Positions 1 to 9,072 of a DNA stretch of 64,000 nt are shown here, in pieces (position 1 is the first letter of the stretch; each line of letters starts with the position of its first letter). The DNA is from Lewinellaceae bacterium (GTDB lineage: Bacteria; Bacteroidota; Bacteroidia; Chitinophagales; Saprospiraceae). The notes beneath the pieces are model-generated. The model searched no databases, was not told the DNA's origin, and saw nothing but the letters and a program-made list of their open reading frames with translations. The position numbers and the translations under genes were made by a program. The stretch is from positions 310,001 to 374,000 of the forward strand of contig JACJYB010000005.1 of NCBI GenBank assembly GCA_020636355.1, written 5' to 3'.

Positions 1-130
1 CTTTAGAAGTTGCTACCTCACCTTTAGGCGCAGGCCCGTCCGGCTTGTCGGACTTAGGATCATCCTGGCTGAAAGCTGGAGCAATTGCAATAAGTGCAAA
101 CCAAATGCTTGCAAGGAGAATTCGCTTCAT
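1..130 (-). CDS. Secreted protein of unknown function (N-terminus only)
   Basis: The reverse strand begins with ATG at the right edge of this feature and encodes a classic signal peptide (MKRILLASIWFALIAIAPAFS, then QDDP). It continues into a low-complexity Asp/Lys/Pro/Gly-rich stretch that runs off the window start. Only 43 residues are visible, so no family can be named. The sequence after the predicted cleavage site looks like a disordered linker. The protein is probably periplasmic or outer-membrane. The gene lies downstream of the fused nagB on the same strand with a gap of about 118 bp. Confidence 0.6.
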   Translation of the reverse strand, partial: MKRILLASIWFALIAIAPAFSQDDPKSDKPDGPAPKGEVATSK

Positions 131-248
131 AATATATATGGTATTTATGTTTACATGCTTCCTGTCAACACCAACCTAACCGGCGTGCCCCTTCGATGAT
201 GGATGAAAGGCCCCACCACTGTCATGATTCCTCAAGAGCTAAGTTACA

Positions 249-2159
249 TTAATATTCAAAGCGCTTAAAGGCTTCGATAGCCTCATATTCAGCCAGTCCC
301 AAACGATCATAGGCCGCTGCGGTACCGCGGTTCCGTTCTTCAGCACGCTGCCAAAACTCCCGTGCATCATTACCGGGAAATAACGGTCGGTCTTTTTGTG
401 ACTGGTGCTTAAAAATAGCTCTTCGTTTTCTCAGTAATTCTTCCGGGCTGATTGGCACAGCCATATCAATATCCTCTATGTCCCACTCCTGCCAAGCGCC
501 CCGGTAAAGCCACAGCCAACAGTCTTTAGCCCATGGTCTGTCTTTCAGTCTTTTTAATGCTTCAAAAATCGCCTGCAAACAGACGCGGTGGGTACCATGA
601 GGGTCAGAAAGGTCACCCGCCGCATAGACCTGGTGCGGTTTAATGGATTCCAATAGGTCCATGGTCAACTGAATGTCCTCCTCACCGATAGGTTTCTTCT
701 TCACTTTTCCCGTCTCATAAAACGGCAAATTCTGAAAATGCATGTTCTCTTCCGGAATACCGACATAACGGCACCCGGCCTTGGCTTCGCCCTTACGGAT
801 CAACCCTTTTAATGTCCTGATTTCGGCAGAATCGATTTCACCTGGTACTTTCGTCCGGATTTGCGTGCGTATTTGATTGAGCAGTTCCTGTGTTTTATCC
901 GGGCTAAGTCCAAACGCTTCATGGTAATCATTCACGAAATCGGCAAATCGAACCACGTCATCGTCAAATACGGCGATGTTGCCCGATGTTTGGTAGGCTA
1001 CGTGAACTTCATGGCCCTGGTCATGCAGGCGGATAAAGGTACCGCCCATGGAGATGACATCGTCATCCGGGTGCGGACTAAATATGATAACGCGTTTATG
1101 TGCCGGCTCAGCACGTTCAGGACGATGCGTATCATCCGCATTGGGTTTTCCTCCCGGCCAGCCGGTAATTGTCCGTTGCAGTTGATTAAACACCTTGATA
1201 TTGATGTTATATGCAGATTCATACTCCGTAATGATGTCTCCCATTCCATTATCCGCATAATCCCGGTTTGTCAATTTAAGGATGGGTTTGTCCAGGTGCA
1301 GAGAAAGCCAGATGACCGCTTTCTTTATGAGGTTTTCACTCCAGTCACACTCCCCTACCAACCAGGGTGTACGTATACGGGTTAATTTGGCACTCGCCCC
1401 GTCATCAACATATACGGTCGCATTGGGATGCTTCTGTAAATAAGTAGCCGGAATAGAGTCCGTAACCGGCCCTTCCACAGCTTTGTGTATGATGTTGGCT
1501 TTACCTTCTCCCCAAGCCATGAGGATGATCCGCTTGGCATCCATAATAGTCCCGACGCCCATGGTGATGGCCTTGCGGGGTACGTTCTCCTCCCCGAAGA
1601 AATCACTGGCTGCATCGATGATGGTCATGAAGTCCAGGGAAATCAAACGGGTCCGAGATTCCTGGCCGGATCCAGGTTCGTTAAATCCGATATGCCCCGT
1701 TCGGCCGATACCCAAAATCTGTAAATCAAGCCCGCCATAAGCGTGGATCTTTTCTTCATAAGTCGCACAAAATTCCGCAATCTCCTCCCGGTTAAGGGTA
1801 CCATCCGGAATGTGGATGTGCTTGGGATCGATGTCGACGTGATCAAATAAATATTCCCGCATAAAGCGGACATAACTCTGCAGCGCATCGGGAGCAATCG
1901 GATAATATTCGTCCAGGTTGAAGGTTATTACGTTTTTAAAACTCAATCCCTCTTCCTGATGCATCCGGACCAATTCATTGTACAGGGTTTTGGGCGTTGA
2001 ACCAGTAGCCAAACCCAGGACACAATGTTTTCCTTCTTGTGCTTTCGCACGAATGAGGTTGGCAATGTCCAAGGCGATGGCCTTGGAAGCCGCTTCAGAA
2101 TGTTCAAAAATTTGGGTTGGTACCTTTTCAAATCGTTGATTACGAGGAGGTAATGCCAT
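249..2159 (-). CDS. nagB: Glucosamine-6-phosphate deaminase fused to a PIG-L/LmbE deacetylase-like domain
   Basis: A 636-residue protein with two domains. Residues 1-260 are NagB: phosphate-binding loop GLATGST near residue 50, catalytic FNLDEYYP near 80 and the GIGRTGHIGFNEPG motif near 150. This domain converts glucosamine-6-phosphate to fructose-6-phosphate and ammonia. From about residue 350 it has a PIG-L/LmbE fold with the metal-binding HPDDD motif near 362, suggesting N-deacetylation of a GlcNAc-type substrate. This fused architecture is common in Bacteroidota. The Asp that E. coli NagB has before Gly-His in the active-site motif is Thr here; that position varies in the family. Its promoter carries a LacI-type palindrome, and a second NagB homologue lies 10 kb away. 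The deaminase call is firm; the role of the C-terminal domain is inferred. Confidence 0.93.
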   Translation of the reverse strand: MALPPRNQRFEKVPTQIFEHSEAASKAIALDIANLIRAKAQEGKHCVLGLATGSTPKTLYNELVRMHQEEGLSFKNVITFNLDEYYPIAPDALQSYVRFMREYLFDHVDIDPKHIHIPDGTLNREEIAEFCATYEEKIHAYGGLDLQILGIGRTGHIGFNEPGSGQESRTRLISLDFMTIIDAASDFFGEENVPRKAITMGVGTIMDAKRIILMAWGEGKANIIHKAVEGPVTDSIPATYLQKHPNATVYVDDGASAKLTRIRTPWLVGECDWSENLIKKAVIWLSLHLDKPILKLTNRDYADNGMGDIITEYESAYNINIKVFNQLQRTITGWPGGKPNADDTHRPERAEPAHKRVIIFSPHPDDDVISMGGTFIRLHDQGHEVHVAYQTSGNIAVFDDDVVRFADFVNDYHEAFGLSPDKTQELLNQIRTQIRTKVPGEIDSAEIRTLKGLIRKGEAKAGCRYVGIPEENMHFQNLPFYETGKVKKKPIGEEDIQLTMDLLESIKPHQVYAAGDLSDPHGTHRVCLQAIFEALKRLKDRPWAKDCWLWLYRGAWQEWDIEDIDMAVPISPEELLRKRRAIFKHQSQKDRPLFPGNDAREFWQRAEERNRGTAAAYDRLGLAEYEAIEAFKRFEY

Positions 2160-2199
2160 TAGAATGTATTTTTTCGGTTATTACGTTCGATAATTGGCG

Positions 2200-2207
2200 C
2201 AAATATA
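2200..2207 (-). promoter_or_regulatory. -7 promoter element of the fused nagB
   Basis: The reverse strand reads TATATTTG, an exact match to the Bacteroidota -7 consensus TAnnTTTG, about 40 nt before the nagB start codon. No clear -33 TTG is visible; the space where it would lie is occupied by the palindromic operator immediately upstream. Confidence 0.6.
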
Positions 2208-2208
2208 C

Positions 2209-2226
2209 ACTGTGCGCGCACACAGA
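2209..2226. promoter_or_regulatory. LacI-type operator, site A (nagB promoter)
   Basis: The site reads ACTGTGCGCGCACACAGA. It contains a perfect 12-bp palindrome (2211-2222) with a central CG and matches two other sites in this window. It starts 1 bp upstream of the -7 box, so a bound repressor would block RNA polymerase. The link to the LacI gene at 20.2 kb is inferred from shared motif and location. Confidence 0.6.
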
Positions 2227-3835
2227 TTGACACTCTCGCTGTTTTTTTCGCCTGATCACCTGCGAGAAAGTGTCACTTGAAAGCGTAAAACTAAAGGTAT
2301 AATTTATCCGGTTCCAAGAAAAGGCTTTTTCTGCAATTGAGGACCTTACCTGCTTTTTCACGAGATCAGTATGCCATCAACAGATCTCACCCGACGGATT
2401 AATCCAACCCTGTAGCCATAGCGTTTAGGCCTCTCCACCTGAAACAAATCATGTATGTTCTCCGCTACAAATGAAGGGCTACGTTCTTTAAATCTTCCAG
2501 GGAGCAGTTTCCTGCCAAATGGACATCAATAATCCCTAGCAATCAGAAATTCTCAAAAGAAGCGTAAACAAAAGAATGATGGAAAAGGAAGGTTAAGCCG
2601 CTTCCTTGGCTTCCACTCTAGAAAAACCAAAGAATGGATGCTAGAAAATAGATGATCATTCGAAAGCAGATTATTTCATTGAGATCAAACTACTTACTTT
2701 TTCACCTTCTTTCGCCAAATAGAATTAACTGATTTGGTATCTGTTTTCGTCGGAAAAAATTCAATAAATCGTAATGAAGTCCACTCGCCGCTCCCAGTCC
2801 AAATTTGTTTCTGAAGGTTGCTTCAACTGGGTGCCAATAACGCTGAAGTACCTGTCATCCATTTATCTTTGAATATTATTTTCTCTGAAGGCTGCGCGTC
2901 CGGTTGATCCTGGCAAACGAGTTCCAATACGGATTATCACCAATCCATCCGTCCCCCAAAAAGAAATAAAGGCGTTCACACCAATCGGCATTATCTTATC
3001 CATCAACGGAGCCTGAATTCACGCTTCCTGAAAGCATTTTGAAGGTTATTCCGGTTTATTGCTCTTATATATAGCTGATTGCAATTGATCCGTCAAATCA
3101 AAATATTTGATTGTTTTAACCCACCCATTGCCCAAATAATAAGGCCAATCAGGTGCAATGCATGGGAAGCTTTTGCAGACAACTCAGCCATTTTATTAAT
3201 TCAGGCATGAGTTTGCAATTATCCCCCTACCAACCATCTCCTACTTCTCGTAAAACACCTGAGCGAAATAACAGGATTACAATTTCGACAGCACTGTGAA
3301 GTAGATCACAATCCAACCAAACTGTAAATTTTCACCAAATGTTGGCCGGCAAACGCTCTGGTTTAATGGCCTTGTAGAAATGCAATAAGCTCCGTCTATA
3401 ATTCGAAATCAACCATTTTTGAACGGGACTACATATTGATTTCACAAATGTTATCCAGCCTACCTGAAAATAGGGTTAAGATCAATGGAAAGCACGAACC
3501 TAAGCTAGTATTGCTCCATGATCAAAGACGATTACACTGGTTATGAATGGAATTACTTATCCGGGATTTACCAAAACCGAATCTAAAAAAGTAAAAGCAG
3601 CTTCAGTAAGCTACGAAATCACAGAATTCGGTTAAGCGGAAACTCAATAGCAAGCCAAAATTATGAAATATTATAGCCACACATCTTACGGATACAAAAA
3701 GGGATAAAATCCCATGCACCGAAATAGAATGTCAAATTTTGAATGATTTCACGTCTTATATTAAAATTTTTTAATTCTCTCACCCGTTCTTGCAACAAAA
3801 TTTAAGGCAAAACGGTTAGAAACCCGAACTTTTTA
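2227..3835. other. AT-rich gene-free stretch, possibly a decayed gene
   Basis: About 1.6 kb without a convincing open reading frame and visibly more AT-rich than the flanking genes. On the reverse strand, short stop-interrupted pieces look protein-like and share a loose GDGW/GNGW motif: FFLGDGWIGDNPYW near 2.95 kb, YYLGNGWVKT near 3.13 kb and VGDGW-stop-GDN near 3.24 kb. This could be the remains of a repetitive gene, or chance. No transposase remnants, tRNA or clear terminator were seen. Confidence 0.3.
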
Positions 3836-3843
3836 TACTTTTG
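3836..3843 (+). promoter_or_regulatory. -7 promoter element of the AT-hook gene
   Basis: TACTTTTG is an exact match to TAnnTTTG. It implies a transcription start near 3850 and a leader of about 120 nt before the ATG. No good -33 TTG is visible at the usual distance, so confidence is moderate. Confidence 0.5.
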
Positions 3844-3968
3844 CAGGGATTTTACTACATACACCGACCTTAAAAGAACCAACATTTTCCTATTCAATCT
3901 GACTGCAAATACCTAGGATTGAACTAATCGAAAACACACCATTCTTATTGTCATAAAAAAAGGGTAAA

Positions 3969-4688
3969 ATGAGTCTAAAATCTGAAGAAATCCAATCGTT
4001 ATTAGACCACTATCAAAGTGAGGCTAATAAACTGAAATTCCAGGCAGATCAAATCAAAGCTGCCGTAACGGATTTAAAAGAACAACTAAAAGCAGCTAAA
4101 GCAGCTGAAAAAACAACAACTGTCAAAACTCCAACTCCCCGCGGCAGGAAGGCATCAACAGCCACCAAAGCAACGGGGCGTCGTGGTCGTCCGAAAAAAG
4201 CAGCTCCTGCTGAAGCGCCTGCTGCCGAGGCCGCAGTAACCGTAACCGAGGCACCTAAAAAGGCAGGCCGCGGCCGTCCCAAAAAAGCAGCTCCTGCTAA
4301 ACCAGCAACCGGTCGTCGTGGTCGCCCGAAAAAAACAGAAGCACCAGCCGTTGAAGCACCGGCCTCTGAAGCAGCAGTAACTGTAACCGAAGCGCCAAAA
4401 AAAGCAGGCCGTGGCCGCCCTAAAAAAGCAGCTCCTGCTAAACCAGCAACCGGTCGTCGCGGACGCCCGAAAAAAACAGAAGCACCGGCTGTTGAAACAC
4501 CCGCAACGGAAGCTGCAGTAACTGTGACCGAAGCACCGAAAAGAGCAGGTCGTCCTAAAAAAGCAGCTCCGGCTAAACCAGCAACCGGTCGTCGTGGTCG
4601 TCCGAAAAAAGCTGAGGTAGCTCCTGTAGCCACCACTGAAACGGAAGCTCCGGCTAAACCTCGCCGTGGCCGTCCGAAAAAAGCATAA
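3969..4688 (+). CDS. Histone H1-like protein with eight AT-hook motifs
   Basis: A 239-residue, strongly basic protein. Residues 1-45 form a likely coiled coil rich in Glu/Lys/Leu. The rest is low-complexity Ala/Pro/Lys sequence carrying eight AT-hook cores (RGRPKK, or AGRPKK in one case). It is organised in units of about 47 residues separated by acidic EAPAVEAPA...TVTEAPK linkers; two units are nearly identical. AT-hooks bind the minor groove of AT-rich DNA, so a nucleoid-structuring or global regulatory role is likely. The gene stands alone, with its own promoter element and a strong terminator directly after it. It resembles the H1-like proteins of other bacteria in composition, but the exact function is unknown. 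Confidence 0.8.
   Translation: MSLKSEEIQSLLDHYQSEANKLKFQADQIKAAVTDLKEQLKAAKAAEKTTTVKTPTPRGRKASTATKATGRRGRPKKAAPAEAPAAEAAVTVTEAPKKAGRGRPKKAAPAKPATGRRGRPKKTEAPAVEAPASEAAVTVTEAPKKAGRGRPKKAAPAKPATGRRGRPKKTEAPAVETPATEAAVTVTEAPKRAGRPKKAAPAKPATGRRGRPKKAEVAPVATTETEAPAKPRRGRPKKA
4260..4680 (+). repeat. In-gene tandem repeat of about 141 bp
   Basis: Consecutive units begin near 4260, 4401 and 4541 and encode the AT-hook/linker module. The first two are nearly identical in sequence and the third is slightly shortened (AGRPKK in place of GRGRPKK). Such repeats can change copy number by slippage or recombination. Confidence 0.7.
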
Positions 4689-4707
4689 GTCATCATTGGC
4701 TATAATG

Positions 4708-4743
4708 AAAAAGTCACTTCGAAATCGGAGTGACTTTTTTTTT
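4708..4743 (+). terminator. Intrinsic terminator of the AT-hook gene
   Basis: A 14-bp stem (AAAAAGTCACTTCG with CGGAGTGACTTTTT), a 4-nt AAAT loop and a run of nine T. One pair is U-G in the plus-strand RNA but A-C in the other direction, so it is built for the plus strand. It starts 20 bp after the stop codon. Confidence 0.9.
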
Positions 4744-4850
4744 GCAACGGTTCCATCATATGGATTAACCCGTTCTCCCACGAAAGTCCAGCTAATATTT
4801 TTGGCCAAACAAAATGGTTGTTTTATCTTTTGGTAGCAATTACCCAAAAT

Positions 4851-6542
4851 ATGTTCCGGGCTATCCTCCACATCATTCTTGTCGTCATACCGCTTTCATC
4901 GTTTGCTCAGGATGTAGAACAAGTCATAAAAAGAACCACCGAACGATTAAAAGATCAGCCTATTCAAATCCACGGGCAATTTCAGATGCAAGGCACCATG
5001 AATCAAATAAGAGGACTTGAACAACGCATCGATCCATTTTCCCTGCAAATTCAAGCCAATACGACTTTGGATATTCTTGGTGTTCAGGCACCATTTCAAT
5101 TCACCTATTGTGATGGGAAGACACTTTACAGATTACCTTCTTTTTTAATCACCGGCATAAGTCCGCACTACCGGAATTTTACGCTTCACGCCGGAGATCG
5201 GTCCATGCATTTTTCAGATTACACATTGGCCGGTCATGGATTTCGAGGGATAGGTTTTGAGTATCAAAAAAAGGATGGCGGTTGGTTTGCCTTAACATTT
5301 TATGGCCGGCTAAAGAGGAGTTTTTCAAACGACATAGAAAGTCGTCAATCTCTGGAGCCTTCCTTCAAGCGAATGGGCTACGGATTTAAGACCGGCTATC
5401 AAAAAAATGGCAATGAAATCGCATTATCCCTGCTCCATGTCAGCGATCGGGAAAATAACGCGATAATAGTACAGAGCCCTGGAATCAGTCCGGCAGAGAA
5501 TGTAGTCCTTGATATCCAAATCAAAAAACAATTCGGACCGAAATGGAAATTAGAGGGCGAGGTTGCCCGGTCTCTGTTGAACCGGGATGCACGTCAATTA
5601 TCGCTTGAATCCGGAACGTGGGACAGGGCCTTTGGTTTATTTACACCAAATACTTCCTTTGAAAAACATATAGCCTGGAAGGCGGCTTTTAATTATAAAA
5701 TCCACCCACGCCACCAACTTGATTTTTACATCGATCATGTGGATCCGGGCTTCCGCTCATTAGGCGCATTGTTCTTCCAAAACGATTTTGAACGCATTGG
5801 AATTCGCACACATCATGCATTGGCGAAACAAAAAATTCTGGTAAATACAGACCTGGGTTCTGAAAAAAATAATTTGCGCGCATTTGAAGGAAACCGACTC
5901 CAACGACTTAGGGGATCTTTACGGATTCAATGGCAGGTCCTTCCACAGTGGTTATGGGCAGGAAATTACTCAAATATTCGCCAGACCAATAAATTATATG
6001 CTTACAACAATCCAGCGTTACCTGTTGATTCCATTTTTCTTGCCATAACGAACCAGCAGGCTCAGGTTCAATCGGTATTTCAAACTTCCGACCACCAGCA
6101 TAATTTGACCGGTCTGATTCAATATCAAGACCTGCAACAAATCGATCAAGAGAAAATAACCGACCAGACAAGTTCAAACAGGTTGATCTCTTTTCAATAT
6201 GGTAAAAGATTAATGAACGACCAGGCTATGCTGTCCATTAACTTCACCTGGAATAAAAACCAGATTGATCAGGTATCGATTAATTCCTGGTCTCCGGGAA
6301 TGATCTGGAATCATCGCCATCGGGCCTGGACGTACAGCATGGCTGTAATCCCGTCTATATTTACGGATAAGACCGGAACAAATCAGATCTGGTCTTCACG
6401 TATACAATGTAAATACCAACTTTCCAAAAAACAGTATCTCCAGCTGGCATACCGCACGATTAACCGGTCTGGAAGTGCACCTGCCTTGTATCCGGTTTTC
6501 AATGATCAGACAGCCAAGATTCTGTACCAGTTTCAATTTTAA
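4851..6542 (+). CDS. Outer-membrane beta-barrel protein of unknown function
   Basis: The chosen ATG gives a 563-residue protein with a signal peptide (MFRAILHIILVVIPLSSFAQ). The reading frame extends 33 bp upstream to a TTG, but the internal ATG gives the better signal sequence. The mature protein has no recognisable catalytic motif. It is rich in alternating aromatic and polar strands from about residue 150 and ends in ...ILYQFQF, the terminal-Phe pattern of outer-membrane barrels. The N-terminal 100 residues may form a small periplasmic domain. It lies 82 bp upstream of the DUF5916 gene on the same strand, so the two may be co-transcribed. Function not recognised. Confidence 0.7.
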   Translation: MFRAILHIILVVIPLSSFAQDVEQVIKRTTERLKDQPIQIHGQFQMQGTMNQIRGLEQRIDPFSLQIQANTTLDILGVQAPFQFTYCDGKTLYRLPSFLITGISPHYRNFTLHAGDRSMHFSDYTLAGHGFRGIGFEYQKKDGGWFALTFYGRLKRSFSNDIESRQSLEPSFKRMGYGFKTGYQKNGNEIALSLLHVSDRENNAIIVQSPGISPAENVVLDIQIKKQFGPKWKLEGEVARSLLNRDARQLSLESGTWDRAFGLFTPNTSFEKHIAWKAAFNYKIHPRHQLDFYIDHVDPGFRSLGALFFQNDFERIGIRTHHALAKQKILVNTDLGSEKNNLRAFEGNRLQRLRGSLRIQWQVLPQWLWAGNYSNIRQTNKLYAYNNPALPVDSIFLAITNQQAQVQSVFQTSDHQHNLTGLIQYQDLQQIDQEKITDQTSSNRLISFQYGKRLMNDQAMLSINFTWNKNQIDQVSINSWSPGMIWNHRHRAWTYSMAVIPSIFTDKTGTNQIWSSRIQCKYQLSKKQYLQLAYRTINRSGSAPALYPVFNDQTAKILYQFQF

Positions 6543-6624
6543 CAGGACATTCCACAACGACGCCAACTTGTCAACCGGTGGATATAGGAGGATTTGGTAC
6601 ATTTGCGGTCAAGGCAAACAAGGC

Positions 6625-8850
6625 ATGATTAAAATAGGATTACGGTTGAGGTTTGGGTGGATGTTGTTGCTTTTATTTTCAGGAATTCACGACCTCCTCG
6701 GGCAATCGCAAGCTATATATATCCATAAAATGGATCAGCAATTGGTATTGGATGGCAAATTGGATGAACCATTTTGGCAAACCTCCGATATCGCCACCAA
6801 TTTCTGGCAATATTTTCCCGCTGATACCATCCGGTCCATTAATAGAACGGAGGTCCATCTGGCATACGATGATGAAAACATTTACCTAGGGGCAATCATG
6901 TATCACCCGGAGGGGGCGAATCAGAAATACGTCACACCATCCTTACGCAGGGACTACCGGGGTGAAGCCAATGATGGCATTACCATGCTGATCGACCCTT
7001 TTGAAGATCAAACCAATGCGTATCAATTTGGAGTCAACCCTTTTGGCGTACAGCGGGAAGGCCTGATTTCCGAGGGTGGATCTACCCAAAACTCATTGTC
7101 CCTATCGTGGGATAATAAATGGTATTCCGAGGCTTATATTGGTGATGGATATTGGAGTGCCGAAATGATCATCCCTTTTAAGGTTATCCGATTCCCGGGT
7201 GGCGTCAAGAGCTGGAATGTAAACTTTTACCGTATTGATAGCGAAACCGGCGAAAGAAGCTCCTGGTCGCATATTCCCAAACAAATGCGAATTATTTCCC
7301 TGGCTTTTACGGGTGAATTAATCTGGGAGATACCTCCTGTCCCTCAAAATGGAAATATATCTCTGATCCCCTATGTCCTTTTGGGTACAACTCGTGATTT
7401 TGAAACCGAAGGTGCCTACCAAAAAGACTTTAACATAGGAGGCGACGCCAAAATCGGTTTGGGGCCATCCTTGAATTTAGACCTCACTATTAATCCTGAC
7501 TTCTCCCAGGTGGAGGTCGATCAGCAGGTCACAAATTTGGATCGCTTCGAAATATTTTTTCCTGAGAGGCGTCAGTTCTTCCTTGAAAACGGTGACTTAT
7601 TCGCCAATTTTGGAACCAATCGAATTCGCCCTTTTTTTTCCCGGCGGATCGGAATCGCTCTGGATGAAGCCAATGATGAAAATGTTCCCAATCCAATTTA
7701 CGGCGGTGCTCGCTTGAGCGGAAAGTTAAATGAGAACCTGCGCATCGGATTGTTATCCATGCAGGCTGCACACGATGTTGGGATTAAGCTTCCTTCCACC
7801 AATTATAGTGTGCTGGCGTTACAGCAAAAAATATTTGCCCGATCGAATATTGGAGTAATCGCTATTAACAAATCACCGTTCAGGGATCAGGCATTACCCG
7901 ATCCGATGGATAGCCTTTACCACTCAAACCGTCTGTTAGGACTGGATTACAATCTGGCGTCAAAAGATGATCGCTGGAATGGAAAGTTATTTTTCCACCG
8001 GTCCTTTGATCCGGAAGTCACCAACCAGGCAGCCGCAGTCGGAGCCAGTATCACCTACAATCAGTTGTGGTGGGAGGTGGAAGCCGCATTATCTCAAGTG
8101 GGTGCAAACTTCAATCCGGAAGTAGGGTATGTGCGTAGAACCGATTATACCCAGTCCACACTCACGGCATATCGGAATTTTTATCCCCAAAAAGGAATCA
8201 TTAATCAGCACTCCATTGGCATCGATTATGACTTGCTGGGCAATGGAGCCTATGGGCTCACCGACTATGATGTGAATGTACTGTATCGCATCAGTTTTCA
8301 AAATACATCCCGTTTCATGTTGAGACTGAGGCACCAGTATGTTTACCTGACCGATTCATTTGATCCAACAAATACCGAAGGGGCTGAGCTGCCAGCCGGC
8401 ACTGCCTATCCCAATAATTTAATTATTGCTTCCTATTTTTCGGACATGCGCAATCGGCTGTCCTTTGAAATAATGACCCGAAGCGGTGAATTCTGGAATG
8501 GCACCCGCTTGAACCTGGATGGAAATATCGCGTACCGGTTTCAACCCATTGGTTCGGTAGGCATTGACTTCAGTATGAATCAAATCCGGCTGCCAGACCC
8601 GTATAACGACGCTAACTTTCTATTGATAGGTCCAAAGTTTGATTTTACATTCACCCGAAATCTATTCTGGACTACTTTCATCCAGTACAACAACCAGATC
8701 GACAATCTAAATATCAATTCAAGATTTCAATGGCGCTTTAAGCCGGTTTCCGATCTTTTTTTAGTCTACACCGATAATTATTATCCCTCTACTTTTTCGG
8801 TCAAAAGCAGAGCTCTGGTATTTAAGCTCACGTACTGGCTGAATGTATAG
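6625..8850 (+). CDS. DUF5916 outer-membrane protein with CBM9-like N-terminal domain
   Basis: The chosen start (MIKIGLRLRFGWMLLLLFSGIH) gives a 741-residue protein with a signal peptide; the open frame begins 150 bp earlier at a GTG inside the preceding gene, which is unlikely to be used. Residues about 30-220 match the carbohydrate-binding family 9-like fold (LDGKLDEPFWQ, then DDENIYLGAIMY and YQFGVNPFG). The long C-terminal part is the DUF5916 beta-barrel (PERRQFFLENGD near 370 is characteristic). Such proteins are widespread in Bacteroidota; their substrate is unknown. The pairing with the preceding barrel suggests a cell-surface role. Confidence 0.8.
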   Translation: MIKIGLRLRFGWMLLLLFSGIHDLLGQSQAIYIHKMDQQLVLDGKLDEPFWQTSDIATNFWQYFPADTIRSINRTEVHLAYDDENIYLGAIMYHPEGANQKYVTPSLRRDYRGEANDGITMLIDPFEDQTNAYQFGVNPFGVQREGLISEGGSTQNSLSLSWDNKWYSEAYIGDGYWSAEMIIPFKVIRFPGGVKSWNVNFYRIDSETGERSSWSHIPKQMRIISLAFTGELIWEIPPVPQNGNISLIPYVLLGTTRDFETEGAYQKDFNIGGDAKIGLGPSLNLDLTINPDFSQVEVDQQVTNLDRFEIFFPERRQFFLENGDLFANFGTNRIRPFFSRRIGIALDEANDENVPNPIYGGARLSGKLNENLRIGLLSMQAAHDVGIKLPSTNYSVLALQQKIFARSNIGVIAINKSPFRDQALPDPMDSLYHSNRLLGLDYNLASKDDRWNGKLFFHRSFDPEVTNQAAAVGASITYNQLWWEVEAALSQVGANFNPEVGYVRRTDYTQSTLTAYRNFYPQKGIINQHSIGIDYDLLGNGAYGLTDYDVNVLYRISFQNTSRFMLRLRHQYVYLTDSFDPTNTEGAELPAGTAYPNNLIIASYFSDMRNRLSFEIMTRSGEFWNGTRLNLDGNIAYRFQPIGSVGIDFSMNQIRLPDPYNDANFLLIGPKFDFTFTRNLFWTTFIQYNNQIDNLNINSRFQWRFKPVSDLFLVYTDNYYPSTFSVKSRALVFKLTYWLNV

Positions 8851-9072
8851 GAATAACCTTTGGTGAACGCTTTAAACTGAAGCCGGATATTCGCCGGTCC
8901 AATCCAGCCGGTAAGCAATTTCCCATGAATTTTTCTCCCGCATCTGCAACGGTCTCACCAAGGATCCAATTCCGGAATTTTTCGCGGACACACCTGCAAA
9001 CTAAAAATAGCATCCGGGCTACTCCCTGAACTTTAATATATTGTTTAGGGATCGAACTTAAAATCAAAATTC

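Noticed and set aside
861..1385. 174-codon plus-strand open frame opposite the fused nagB
   Set aside because: It is a shadow of a well-supported gene, with a composition unlike a real protein and no promoter.
3543..3635. Small plus-strand ORF of 30 codons (MNGITYPGFTKTESKKVKAA...)
   Set aside because: No ribosome-binding signal, no promoter and no recognisable family; the length is expected by chance in AT-rich DNA.
4049..4871. Long reverse-strand open frames (215 and 238 codons) opposite the AT-hook gene
   Set aside because: They exist only because the Ala/Pro/Lys/Arg-rich repeat lacks reverse-frame stops; their translations are low-complexity mirror sequences without a start signal of their own.
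6475..6624. Upstream in-frame extension of the DUF5916 gene
   Set aside because: It starts at GTG inside the preceding gene and would bury the signal peptide; the ATG at 6625 is the natural start.
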